Of a DNA stretch of 42,790 nt, positions 30,069 to 38,867 are shown piece by piece; the first letter of the stretch is position 1; each line of letters begins with the position of its first letter. A program made the position numbers and the translations under genes. The stretch is from assembly GCA_964354855.1 (NCBI GenBank), contig CAYHBO010000009.1, forward strand, positions 1-42,790. Reading direction: 5' to 3'. This stretch comes from CAYHBO01 sp964354855. Lineage in GTDB: Bacteria > Babelota > Babeliae > Babelales > RVW-14. The notes under the pieces are model-generated. The model did no database searches. It saw only the letters and a program-made list of their open reading frames with translations, and was not told where the DNA came from.

Positions 30069-31919
30069 CTACGCTAACAACTCCGCTTGGCCAGAACCCT
30101 GCTTAACGATACTGAAAATAGCATCGCGCGGGCTAACTCCCGGTTCAAGTTTAAAGGTACTTGTGACATTTCCGGTTACATCTTTGACTAAGCCAATACG
30201 ACAATTCATCACGCAGCCTGAAGTTTCTGCAGCAAGACTCGAGAGTAATTCATAGTGAGTCACCACAAAAACAATTGATGATGAAAGGGCAGCAAGTCTT
30301 TTCACAAAGCGATATGCCAACATCTCTCCTTCTTGAGGTTGAGTAGTACGGAATAACGAATCATCAAATAAACATAATGACGGAGCCTTCCCATTAAGAG
30401 CTTTTAACTCCTGTTCTGCTACATCGGTACGTTTAAGCTCACCTAAGAACGATGAAATACCACCGACCATGTTATCATGAATGTTAATGTAGGTAATAAT
30501 ACGATGCATAGGGGTTATCACTCCTGAACCAGCTGTAATAACTCCAAAACTCTGCGCTAACACACAGTTAACAGCAATAGCTTTCGTAACACTTGATTTA
30601 CCAGCTTTATTTGGACCGGTTATCACCAACTTTGTCTGAGCTTTATCACCAAGAATAATGGAATTTTTTATCGCTTCAGCACTAGCCAATTGAGGATGAA
30701 TGAAATTATCAAGCTTGATATACGGCTCAGATCCTTCACGCAACGTAACAAAATTATACGTGCTCGAAGGCTCATCCATTAATTTCGCAATGCTCAACAT
30801 CGCATCAATAGATCCAACAGAACTTAAAAGCTGTTCAATCGTTGTTTGTTTATTAAGCGCCATGGTATAGGAAGAAAGCGTTGGTCCAACACGTGAGAAA
30901 ATCGATAAGTGATTCTTCTTAGTAACGTTAAAGCATTTATTAGAACATTGTCCCATCAACTCTGGCTCAATCGTATTGATAGCCATCAACAACTCCGCAT
31001 CAATCCCTGCAGCATTAATAGCACTCGCCACCAGTAAATTTCTGATATCAGCACTGGCACTCATACATGCATTAACGCTAATCATTGCCTGATGAACTGA
31101 ATCAACAACAGACATGCGATGAAAATAATCTTTTGCCATTTTTAATGTAGCAATAACGCCTAAAGCTCCATGCCCCAACAACAGCACATTTTTGAATGCA
31201 TTCTTCCAAGAAAAACCGGTCTCTTTACAGCAAGAAGTTTCTTCCTTCGGTTGATCATGGTGATGATCATGATCACAACAACCATCATGATCATGGTGAT
31301 GATTATCATGCTTATGCTCTGTCGAACACGATTCAACCTTTTTATGATCATGGCTGTGATCATGTCCACAAGAGGTCCCTAACCATCGAGCGAATGGACC
31401 ATGAAAAAGAGACAGTTCAAGCAGTGGTGTAAAGATTAAAAAAAACTGTCCGGCATTATTAACATCCAATGCGGTAGATGAACTATTATATTTTTTGAAG
31501 ATATTCGAAGAAAAATAATTTTCCTTAAGCGCTGCTGCAGTCTGCTCTTGAAAGCCTTGTTCAAAACACATACGCAGTTTCGCTTCATGTTGTGCAATAG
31601 TCGCTAGCTTACTTTCAACCGATGCGCGCACATCAGGATTACGTAAATATTGAATTAATGCTTGACGCGCTTTAATTATATTCGCATCAGCAGTCGGTTG
31701 TGTAAGTAAACGTTTAAGCGCTTCTTTACCCGCTTTGGTTACCGTGCGATCAAGAACGCCAACAACACCACTCTCACCATTGCAAGAAGAAATCAATTCA
31801 AGGTCTGCAATTTCATAAGAAGAAATCACCGGAAAAAATTGCTCCGACACTTGAGCAGAAATAACACCGCAACATAAAAAACTAATAATCAAAAAAATAA
31901 ATTGATTCATACATGACAC
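30069..31919 (-). CDS. MutS-family ATPase with signal peptide and His-rich loop
   Basis: The C-terminal half is a MutS-type ABC ATPase: Walker A TGPNKAGKSS (434-443), the HDNMVGGISSFLGELKR stretch, Walker B region LCLFDDSLFRTTQPQEGE (Asp-Asp where the family has Asp-Glu), and FVVTHYELLSSLA. Residues 50-105 match the MutS core (VLDRTVTKAGKEALKRLLTQ). The mismatch-recognition domain is missing. N-terminal residues 4-22 form a signal peptide or anchor. Two hydrophobic segments (about 157-180 and 242-262) flank residues 184-231, which are packed with His, Asp and Cys (HDHSHDH, HKHDNHHHDHDG, DHDHHHDQ), like the metal-binding loops of zinc transporters. This is not canonical mismatch repair; a membrane MutS-like protein is the best reading. 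Its role is unknown. Confidence 0.82.
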   Translation of the reverse strand: MSCMNQFIFLIISFLCCGVISAQVSEQFFPVISSYEIADLELISSCNGESGVVGVLDRTVTKAGKEALKRLLTQPTADANIIKARQALIQYLRNPDVRASVESKLATIAQHEAKLRMCFEQGFQEQTAAALKENYFSSNIFKKYNSSSTALDVNNAGQFFLIFTPLLELSLFHGPFARWLGTSCGHDHSHDHKKVESCSTEHKHDNHHHDHDGCCDHDHHHDQPKEETSCCKETGFSWKNAFKNVLLLGHGALGVIATLKMAKDYFHRMSVVDSVHQAMISVNACMSASADIRNLLVASAINAAGIDAELLMAINTIEPELMGQCSNKCFNVTKKNHLSIFSRVGPTLSSYTMALNKQTTIEQLLSSVGSIDAMLSIAKLMDEPSSTYNFVTLREGSEPYIKLDNFIHPQLASAEAIKNSIILGDKAQTKLVITGPNKAGKSSVTKAIAVNCVLAQSFGVITAGSGVITPMHRIITYINIHDNMVGGISSFLGELKRTDVAEQELKALNGKAPSLCLFDDSLFRTTQPQEGEMLAYRFVKRLAALSSSIVFVVTHYELLSSLAAETSGCVMNCRIGLVKDVTGNVTSTFKLEPGVSPRDAIFSIVKQGSGQAELLA

Positions 31920-32082
31920 TTTCTAAAAAATAAAAATATGAAGTACTTTTGCAAGGAAAAGTGCTGTCAGACTAGCATAATTTTAAAGATGTGTCACGGC
32001 ATAAACAGGAGGGGAAGGAGCGGAATTAGATTAATTATTATTCAGTCTGTCATATATTTAAAAAACTGATAACCCATACCTT

Positions 32083-32194
32083 ACGTCATCCTCGCGAACG
32101 CGGGGATCCAAGCCTTCTTCTCAAAAAGAATTTAAAAACCAGTTATAAAAGAAAGAAAAGTAAGACTGGATCCCCGCGTTCGCGAGGATGACGT
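32083..32194. repeat. Dispersed palindromic repeat, family A
   Basis: Arms acgtcatcctcgcgaacgcg and the complement ending in gaggatgacgt at 32194, exact over at least 25 nt. Each arm forms its own GAAC-loop hairpin. The inner GAACGC/GCGTTC bases differ from the GAATGC/GCATTC of the 17808 copy on both arms, that is, with compensating change. The 325-nt gap 31920-32244 holds this repeat and nothing else I recognise. Confidence 0.9.
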
Positions 32195-32244
32195 GTCTAA
32201 ATTCAAAACTACATTTTAAAATAAAAGCTCTCTAAGAAATCTAA

Positions 32245-32655
32245 TTAACTTCCCTGAAAGGCCAAATAATCCAGATACCCTTGTAGAATGAAAGCTGCTG
32301 CAACCGAATGACTCTTAATTTTCTCATCTTTATTAGTGGCACGCTTAAGCTGATCGGCCCGTTTGCTACTCAACCGTTCATCCCATAAAATCCACTTTAT
32401 ATCAGAAAATCGAACTTCGAGCTCATTTTTGAGAACTACCACTTTACGGGTTTGATCACTCTCTGTCCCCCCAGAAAGCGTTGTTGGGTAACCAACCACT
32501 ACGATACTGATGGATTGTACATCCAACAGCTTTTCTAAGAATGGTAATAAATTTTCAATATCAACCGTCTCATGAGGCTTGCAGGTAATCTTTAAAGGAT
32601 CGGAGATGGCGGTGCCCACCCACTTGTCACCGAGGTCTAACGCAAGTATTTTCAT
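32245..32655 (-). CDS. ruvX: RuvX/YqgF family RNase H-like protein
   Basis: YqgF processes the 5' end of pre-16S rRNA and has been proposed as a Holliday junction resolvase. The 136 residues fit the family length (about 135-150). The conserved N-terminal MKILALDLGDKWVGTAISDP contains the first catalytic Asp; VVGYPTTLSGGTE and the C-terminal WDERLSS and HSVAAAFILQGYLD complete the set. Start at 32655 has AAGGATTTCT upstream. Divergent from polA. Confidence 0.93.
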   Translation of the reverse strand: MKILALDLGDKWVGTAISDPLKITCKPHETVDIENLLPFLEKLLDVQSISIVVVGYPTTLSGGTESDQTRKVVVLKNELEVRFSDIKWILWDERLSSKRADQLKRATNKDEKIKSHSVAAAFILQGYLDYLAFQGS

Positions 32656-32738
32656 AGAAATCCTTAGGAATAACAAAATTCAACAGTACACTGGGGAAAT
32701 AATTTTTTCATAGCTCAGCTTATTAAGAAAGGTTAACG

Positions 32739-35480
32739 GTGGCAACTCCTCTTCCTCAAAATGCACTCTTTCTCGTTGATGGATCTTATTTACTGTACCG
32801 ATCCTACTTTGGGCTACCAGCCCTAACCGGGCCCAACGGGAAAACTGTCCATGCAACTTATTCTTTTTGCCGCACGTTAAATAAACTTCTTAAAGAGTAC
32901 GCACCTCAACATATTGCCATCGTTTGGGATTCCCCTGGAGGTTCTACCTCCCGCAAAGAACTCGCACCAACCTATAAAGCAAACCGGCAAACACCCCCAA
33001 ACGATTTATTCGAACAAAAAAAAGATATCATTCGTTTTATTGAAACCATTGGCATGCGCAACGTCATGCAGGCCGGCTATGAAGCGGACGATTTGATTGG
33101 CACGATCGTTCATGAACAGCCAGAAACGCCTATCGTTATCATTACCGCGGATAAAGATTTATGCCAATTATTAAACCAACACGTGGTTATTTTTGACCCA
33201 TTTAAAAATAAACTGATCGATCAAACAATCTTCATGCAAGACTATGGCTTTCCTTCTGAAAAAGTTTCTTTTTACCATGCACTGTTGGGTGATACCTCAG
33301 ATAACATTCCCGGCGTTAAAGGCGTTGGCGAAAAAAGCGCGGAAGAATTGGTAACGCAATTTGCATCACTTGATGATCTTTATCAACATCTTGATCAGGT
33401 CAAAAAAGAACGTATTAAAAAATTATTAACCGAACAGGAAGCTTCAGCTCGCTTAAGCCTACTATTGTTCACCCTTGATCCAGTGCCACTCAACCTGCCT
33501 CTAAGCACATTTTCTTTTCAAGAAAAGACCTGGGCCAACGCAATTGAATTTTTTAAAGAGTTCGATTTTAAATCACTCATCAAAGAACTAGAAGCCCGCT
33601 TTGGCTCTCAGCCCGTTACCACGACAGAAGCTGCAACGCTGATAATGCCAAAAACATGGACCATGCATCTGGTGGGAACTATCGAAGAACTTAACAACAT
33701 GATAAAACATCTAGGAAAAAGTACGTTTATCGGGGTCGATACTGAAACAACCGGCGTACTGCCCCTCATCGATGATCTTGTTGGTCTTTCATTCGCTTAC
33801 AATGAAACAGATGCTTACTACATTCCAGTTACACATAAAAATCTTGAACAGCAGCCACAACTCAGTAAAGCTGAAGTACTGGATGCTTTAAAACCGATAC
33901 TGATTTCAACCATCATCAAGAAGACACTGCATAACGCTAAATTTGACGAACTGGTTTTATTCAACCAGGGCATTACCATGAACGCAGTTTCATTTGACAC
34001 GCTCATTGCTGCAAGCCTGGTACGCATCGATGATCGTCCGATTAATCTTAAATCGCTCTCCCTTACATTTCTTAAAGAACCGATGATAAAATTCAAAGAT
34101 GTCATGAGTAAAAAATATAATGATTTCTCTGATGTACCCATTACAGAAGGGGCCGAGTACGGTGCTCATGATGCTCTACAGGCACTTAAACTTGCTAAGA
34201 TTTTTCAAGCAAAATTGGCAGCAGAACCGACATTAGAAAAACTCTTTAACGAAATCGAAATGCCTCTTTCCCGTGTATTGCTCAAAATTGAAAAAACAGG
34301 GATAAAACTTAACGTCGAAAAAATTCAAGCGACTGAAAAAAAAGTAACCGATGCCTTACACATTCTTGAAGGAAAAATTTTTGCAGCTATTGATGAAATC
34401 GATGGGCCACAAGAAGAACGTTTAAATTTGGCATCCCCAAAACAAGTTGAAGATCTTTTATTTATGCGACTTAAATTACCTGTAGGAAGAAAAAATAAAT
34501 CTGGTAGCCGCTCCACCGATCATGAAGTTCTTGAAGAGTTAAGCAAGATTCACCCGATTCCGACTATGATTATGAAACACCGTGAACTTACTAAATTACT
34601 TTCCACCTACATTCAACCACTCCCGCAAGAAGTTAACCCAAAAACCGGTCGAATCCATACCACATTTAGTCAGACCAATGTTATTACCGGGCGGCTTTCA
34701 AGCTCTAACCCTAACTTACAAAACATTCCGGCTTCTGGTGAATTTGGGTTACAGATTAGAGACGCGTTTGAAGCAACCCCTGGCTGTTTACTGTTGTCAG
34801 CTGACTATGCACAAATCGAACTGCGCGTACTAGCAAATTTAAGCGAAGACCAAAATCTTCATGACATTTTTTTAGCCGGCAAAGATATTCACATCCAAAC
34901 GGCTGCACAACTTTTTGCTATTCCTATCAACAGTGTCACCAATGAACAACGTCAAATTGGCAAACGTATTAATTTTAGCATTATCTATGGCATGACCCCT
35001 TACAGCTTAGCCAAAGAGTTTGACATCTCACCATCTGAAGCAAAACTGTACATCGATCGTTATTTTGCACAATACCCGCAAGTAGCTGAATGGATGAACA
35101 AGACCGTTGAACTGGCAAAAGAAAAAGGCTATGTAGAAAGCCTATGGGGACGTCGCCGCTATCTACCTGAGCTGCATGAAAAAAATAAAAATCGCTATGA
35201 AGCTGCTACACGTGCGGCAATTAACACCCCCATACAAGCAACCCAAGCTGACATCATCAAAATAGCAATGATCAACCTTGATAAGCTTTTTGTGCAACAA
35301 AAATTAGAATCAAAGCTTATCTTACAAATTCATGATGAACTCTTATTTGAAGTTCCTGAACATGAAATTTTAACCGTACAATCACTGGTACAAAAAACTA
35401 TGGAGCAGGTCATCAACTGGAAGATTCCCCTCAAAGTTACCATGAGACTTGGCAAAAATTGGGGCGAAGTGACGAAGTAA
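32739..35480 (+). CDS. polA: DNA polymerase I
   Basis: The enzyme fills gaps and removes primers. The 913 residues carry all three activities. The 5' nuclease domain (about 8-280) has FLVDGSYLLYRSYFG, AGYEADDLIGT and DTSDNIPGVKGVGEK. The 3'-5' exonuclease (about 310-500) keeps its metal ligands (GVDTETTG; LHNAKFDELV; AEYGAHDA), so proofreading should be active. The polymerase domain has DYAQIELRVLA, the O-helix with RQIGKRINFSIIYGM, and QIHDELLFEVP. The start codon is GTG (AAAGG upstream). A family B repeat follows. Confidence 0.96.
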   Translation: MATPLPQNALFLVDGSYLLYRSYFGLPALTGPNGKTVHATYSFCRTLNKLLKEYAPQHIAIVWDSPGGSTSRKELAPTYKANRQTPPNDLFEQKKDIIRFIETIGMRNVMQAGYEADDLIGTIVHEQPETPIVIITADKDLCQLLNQHVVIFDPFKNKLIDQTIFMQDYGFPSEKVSFYHALLGDTSDNIPGVKGVGEKSAEELVTQFASLDDLYQHLDQVKKERIKKLLTEQEASARLSLLLFTLDPVPLNLPLSTFSFQEKTWANAIEFFKEFDFKSLIKELEARFGSQPVTTTEAATLIMPKTWTMHLVGTIEELNNMIKHLGKSTFIGVDTETTGVLPLIDDLVGLSFAYNETDAYYIPVTHKNLEQQPQLSKAEVLDALKPILISTIIKKTLHNAKFDELVLFNQGITMNAVSFDTLIAASLVRIDDRPINLKSLSLTFLKEPMIKFKDVMSKKYNDFSDVPITEGAEYGAHDALQALKLAKIFQAKLAAEPTLEKLFNEIEMPLSRVLLKIEKTGIKLNVEKIQATEKKVTDALHILEGKIFAAIDEIDGPQEERLNLASPKQVEDLLFMRLKLPVGRKNKSGSRSTDHEVLEELSKIHPIPTMIMKHRELTKLLSTYIQPLPQEVNPKTGRIHTTFSQTNVITGRLSSSNPNLQNIPASGEFGLQIRDAFEATPGCLLLSADYAQIELRVLANLSEDQNLHDIFLAGKDIHIQTAAQLFAIPINSVTNEQRQIGKRINFSIIYGMTPYSLAKEFDISPSEAKLYIDRYFAQYPQVAEWMNKTVELAKEKGYVESLWGRRRYLPELHEKNKNRYEAATRAAINTPIQATQADIIKIAMINLDKLFVQQKLESKLILQIHDELLFEVPEHEILTVQSLVQKTMEQVINWKIPLKVTMRLGKNWGEVTK

Positions 35481-35489
35481 ACAAACCGG

Positions 35490-35530
35490 CGCTCGTCCTG
35501 AAGAGAGAGTACAACGAACGTCTCGAAGGA
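35490..35530. repeat. Dispersed repeat, family B, copy 2
   Basis: A 41-nt element (cgctcgtcctgaagagagag and on to tctcgaagga) whose complement matches 28757-28797 with about nine differences, mostly in the centre. It lies between the convergent polA and kinase-like genes. Confidence 0.75.
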
Positions 35531-35553
35531 TTTGAGCACGCGTCTTTAACTCA

Positions 35554-37227
35554 TTAAAAATTCCCTTCAGAGATCGCCTCTCTAAATGTTTGTAACCGCC
35601 GCTTGATAGATTCAATTTTTATATCGTCATCATGAAACTTAAAAATATATTTCATGAAATTGTTCAACACAGCCGTTTGCCTATCAAAGAAATCATTATC
35701 CATTTCGAGATGTCGCCATACACGATCAAATGCCTCTGATGCGGCATCGAAAAAATTCCCGTCTTTATCAGGAGTTAATACGTTTTTAAAGAAGCTTTTT
35801 TTCCCGGCTTGAAGAGCCCCCTCAAATTCTTCAATAATCTGCTCGGCCGTATCAAGCCAAGCATCAGTAATATTTTGAAGGTAAGTCGTAATAGCTTTGA
35901 GATTTATAGTGCCACCTTTTGATTTAACATCAATGTATCCAGCAATAAACCGATTAAAGAAGCTCAACGCTCGTTGCCATACGTCTTCTGCCATTTTTTT
36001 TTCATTAGTCCATCCCCAAGAAAGAAGTGGTATAAACATCAACGCATTTATATCCCAATCAATATATTGATGTGCTCTTTTCTTTTGGAGCATCGTTTCA
36101 TTATCAATAAAATAAACACGGCATACTGGCTTTGTAGACAAATTGGTACGGCCTAAAAACAAAGCCGTATCAAGATCCGGTCTCACGATCCCATCACGCA
36201 TACTTTTTCGTTTAAACGATGCAGACAATGTCGATGGATTACGACTCTGAGCAAACACATTCTTCAGATGCAAGTCTCCATGGGCCTCTGTTTTATCGCC
36301 CTGCATAAACACTTCATTAAATGAGGCAAGCGCTCTCCCTATTGCAATCCCTGCTGCATCAACTTCTTCTAACGGATACACATTTTTTTTAGTAACAATG
36401 TTATAGGCAGAATCACCCTGCGCTGCATGAGTAACCTCGATAACCCGTGTATTTCCAACTCTATCGATGTAAGTAAAAAATATTTCAACACTCGTAATCA
36501 TGGGAAGATACGAAAACTTATCGTACACATTACTATGTTGCATCATGTATCCCAGCCGCCCCATTCTACTGCGCTGTAAATCTGCAAGATTTTCCCATGT
36601 TTGTGGTTGTGACACAAGATTCCCATCTTCATCTTGATAAGGCTTTTTCAGCTCGCTTACCTTAAAAAATATGATGGGGAGATCATCTGCAATCCCCGAT
36701 ATTTTAAACACAATCATAGGATCTTCACCTTCAGTTACGTCAACCACAGAAACATCTCCTAGCTCAGAAAAATATTTTATCACTAAGCCTTCAATTAAAA
36801 GTGCTGTCGGCAATCCATTACAATCAAGTACATGACGAGTTCTTAATCTATCTTGAATTGGTTGAACTCGCCCTAAAGCTATAGTTTTTATTTTTGGTCC
36901 CGCCCACCGTTGAAAATATTTTTTACCAAATGTCCTGGTAGGAAAGCTCACAATACTTTCATCTGATTTATCAATAGGTAACGGAGACCCAACACCATTC
37001 TCTTTCAATGGGGTAAAATCTGTCATACGACCAGAACTATCTGTTTGACCAGTAAAATCTTCTACCTCGAGCACTGAAGCATTTTGCTGAGTAGTGGTTT
37101 CCCTTGATGGAACCAAGCCAAATTCATCTTGTATCATCCCGTCAATACGACATACCATAAGTAATAAAGACACCAACGATGCTCTATGCCACATAAATCG
37201 ATTAAAAATCTTATTCACACAACCCAT
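35554..37227 (-). CDS. Secreted protein-kinase-like (HGDLHxxN) protein
   Basis: The 557 residues (start at 37227, AGGGTAAAT upstream; an open frame reaches 37269) have a signal or anchor helix (WHRASLVSLLLMVCRIDGM). The middle resembles the protein kinase/aminoglycoside phosphotransferase fold: a possible ATP-lysine in IIFFKVSE (Lys189), the catalytic loop EAHGDLHLKNVF (Asp318, Asn323) and a metal-Asp in VYFIDNETM (Asp375). The HGDLHxxN signature is typical of kinase-like enzymes. A long helical C-terminus (about 385-557) follows. The Gly-rich loop is not obvious, so activity is uncertain. Secreted kinases of host-associated bacteria often act on host targets; that is inference. Confidence 0.65.
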   Translation of the reverse strand: MGCVNKIFNRFMWHRASLVSLLLMVCRIDGMIQDEFGLVPSRETTTQQNASVLEVEDFTGQTDSSGRMTDFTPLKENGVGSPLPIDKSDESIVSFPTRTFGKKYFQRWAGPKIKTIALGRVQPIQDRLRTRHVLDCNGLPTALLIEGLVIKYFSELGDVSVVDVTEGEDPMIVFKISGIADDLPIIFFKVSELKKPYQDEDGNLVSQPQTWENLADLQRSRMGRLGYMMQHSNVYDKFSYLPMITSVEIFFTYIDRVGNTRVIEVTHAAQGDSAYNIVTKKNVYPLEEVDAAGIAIGRALASFNEVFMQGDKTEAHGDLHLKNVFAQSRNPSTLSASFKRKSMRDGIVRPDLDTALFLGRTNLSTKPVCRVYFIDNETMLQKKRAHQYIDWDINALMFIPLLSWGWTNEKKMAEDVWQRALSFFNRFIAGYIDVKSKGGTINLKAITTYLQNITDAWLDTAEQIIEEFEGALQAGKKSFFKNVLTPDKDGNFFDAASEAFDRVWRHLEMDNDFFDRQTAVLNNFMKYIFKFHDDDIKIESIKRRLQTFREAISEGNF

Positions 37228-37550
37228 ATTTACCCTAAAAGCAATCTTTTTAAACAAAAAACCTCCCATAATAACTCGATTTAATTGTATTAAATTTCAT
37301 ACTTGAAAATAAACAAACACGTAAAACACCGGAATAAACACCTTAAAAAGGCTTTTTTTTGTCATAAAACGAATTTTGAACAAAATAGGTTTTGACTTTT
37401 ACAAAAAAAACCTCCAGAATATGTTGCATAATGCCTTGGCAGTCTGACTGTTTCGGCGCAAAAGGCACTTCGGAGAGTTGTCTGAGTAATAAGAATTGAT
37501 CATCAGTATTTGTAAAAAAACAATAATGTTTAATACACGAAGGATTTCCT
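37228..37550 (+). other. Intergenic region with the rpmA leader
   Basis: A possible promoter for rpmA is TTGACT (37392-37397) with CAGAAT (37415-37420), spacer 17; an alternative extended -10, TGCATAAT, lies at 37425-37432. The leader (37435-37550) contains several small G/C-rich inverted bits but no structure I can name. rplU, which usually precedes rpmA, is absent. Confidence 0.4.
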
Positions 37551-37808
37551 ATGGCAACGAGTAAAGCGGGTGGCTCAACTAGTAACGGTCGCGAAAGTCA
37601 TTCTAAACGTTTAGGATGTAAACGTTTTGGCGGAGAAGAAGTAAACACCGGTGATATCATCATCAGACAACGCGGCACACAAGTTCACCCAGGAAAAGGG
37701 GTTAACCGTGGCGGCGATGACACATTGTTTGCGGTAACGCATGGCTTTGTGAAATTTCACAGTGGATTTAAAGGAAGAAAGTGCGTTTCGGTCGTTCCGG
37801 AGCTATAA
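37551..37808 (+). CDS. rpmA: Ribosomal protein bL27
   Basis: L27 sits near the peptidyl transferase centre of the 50S subunit. The 85 residues have the family signature: GGSTSNGRESHSKRLGCKRF, GDIIIRQRGTQVHPGKGVNR, and LFAVTHGFVKF. The start MATSK follows AAGGATTTCCT. Usually in an operon with rplU (L21); here it stands alone before secF. Confidence 0.97.
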   Translation: MATSKAGGSTSNGRESHSKRLGCKRFGGEEVNTGDIIIRQRGTQVHPGKGVNRGGDDTLFAVTHGFVKFHSGFKGRKCVSVVPEL

Positions 37809-37832
37809 CGTTTTTATTTCGTGGAGAGATGG

Positions 37833-38705
37833 ATGCAAGTTGCTACACAATCAATACATTATCGTTATGATTTTTTAAAATATAGAAAGATTGCTTACGG
37901 TGCTTCGCTGCTTTTTTTAGCGCTTGGCATTGCTTTGTACTTTACTAAAGGACTTGTATACCACATTGACTTTGCGGGCGGCGCGGAATTACGCATCAGT
38001 TTTGAACAACCAATTGATATTTCCACCGTTCGTAGTGCATTAGGAAAAGAAGCTCGCATTCAAGAAGTTGGCATTGACAAAAGAAGTTTTTTAATCCAGG
38101 TCAGTAGTACTGAACATGGCGTTGAAAACGAAATTCTCACCCAATTACAGTCCAATATTAGTACCAACAAAGTTCACGTTAATAGTGTTGAATTAATCGG
38201 TGCTGAAGTTGGAAAAGACACAAAGTGGAATGCACTCAAAGCAATCATTATTGCACTTCTTGGTTTATTACTTTACATAGCGATACGCTCAGAATTTAGA
38301 TTCGGAGTTGGTGCAACCATTGCCCTTATGCATGACGTCATAGCTGCATTAGTATTTCTTGCGATCACCCGTGAACCGGTATCACTCCACATCTTAGCAT
38401 CAGTCCTTGCGGTTCTTGGTTATTCAATTAACGATACCATCGTAATTTTTAGCAGAATTCACGAAAACATGAAAAAGTTAAAGGGTGCTTCAGAATATGA
38501 CATCGTTAACTTGAGCATTAACCAAACTCTCAGAAGAACAATCTTGACGAGCTTTGCAACATTTTTATCAGTACTCGCAATTTTCTTTTTGGGTGGTGAA
38601 ACACTCAGAGGATTATCTGCTGTGATGTTAATCGGCATAGCAGTTGGTACATACTCTTCCATCTATGTAGCAAGCGCCATCATGCTTGCTGTTGGTAAAA
38701 AATAA
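37833..38705 (+). CDS. secF: Protein translocase subunit SecF
   Basis: SecF works with SecD to drive late Sec export by proton or sodium motive force. The 290 residues have an N-terminal helix (about 20-40), a periplasmic P1-like domain (VYHIDFAGGAELRI motif at its base), then five helices with the signatures GVGATIALMHDVIAAL, SVLAVLGYSINDTIVIFSRI and the NQTLRRTILTSFATFLSVL helix. The start is put at 37833 (GGAG 6 nt upstream); a GTG at 37821 is in frame. SecD is not adjacent, unlike the usual secDF order. Confidence 0.95.
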   Translation: MQVATQSIHYRYDFLKYRKIAYGASLLFLALGIALYFTKGLVYHIDFAGGAELRISFEQPIDISTVRSALGKEARIQEVGIDKRSFLIQVSSTEHGVENEILTQLQSNISTNKVHVNSVELIGAEVGKDTKWNALKAIIIALLGLLLYIAIRSEFRFGVGATIALMHDVIAALVFLAITREPVSLHILASVLAVLGYSINDTIVIFSRIHENMKKLKGASEYDIVNLSINQTLRRTILTSFATFLSVLAIFFLGGETLRGLSAVMLIGIAVGTYSSIYVASAIMLAVGKK

Positions 38706-38778
38706 GAATAAGTTCTATCTACTTTTTTCTCCCATCGATTATTTTCAAAATCGTTCTTTGCTTTCAAAGATTTATAAC

Positions 38779-38810
38779 GAGTCACCCTGGGATCGTTCTC
38801 AGGGTGACTC
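38779..38810. terminator. Inverted repeat after secF
   Basis: gagtcaccctg and cagggtgactc are exact inverted arms (11 bp) around a 10-nt loop. There is no T tract, so it may be a Rho-dependent end, an mRNA stabiliser, or a degenerate dispersed repeat. Confidence 0.55.
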
Positions 38811-38867
38811 AAACCAAAAAAAATATTTTCTCAAAACTGTTCAACCATTAAAAATTCGTGTGACAAA

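Noticed and set aside
31160..31432. Met/Ile-rich or His-rich small ORFs on both strands opposite and inside the MutS-like gene
   Set aside because: They are frames of the low-complexity His/Asp codon stretch (gatcatgatg type); the MutS-like frame continues through with conserved motifs on both sides.
28786..31919. The DUF4143 ATPase and the MutS-like gene considered as a two-gene defence system
   Set aside because: They are separated by about 120 nt with separate contexts, the MutS-like protein has an export signal, and no nuclease or sensor partner is visible. Only their proximity supports the idea.
10661..32194. Family A repeats considered as a CRISPR array
   Set aside because: The copies are kilobases apart, have no regular spacers, and no cas genes are present.
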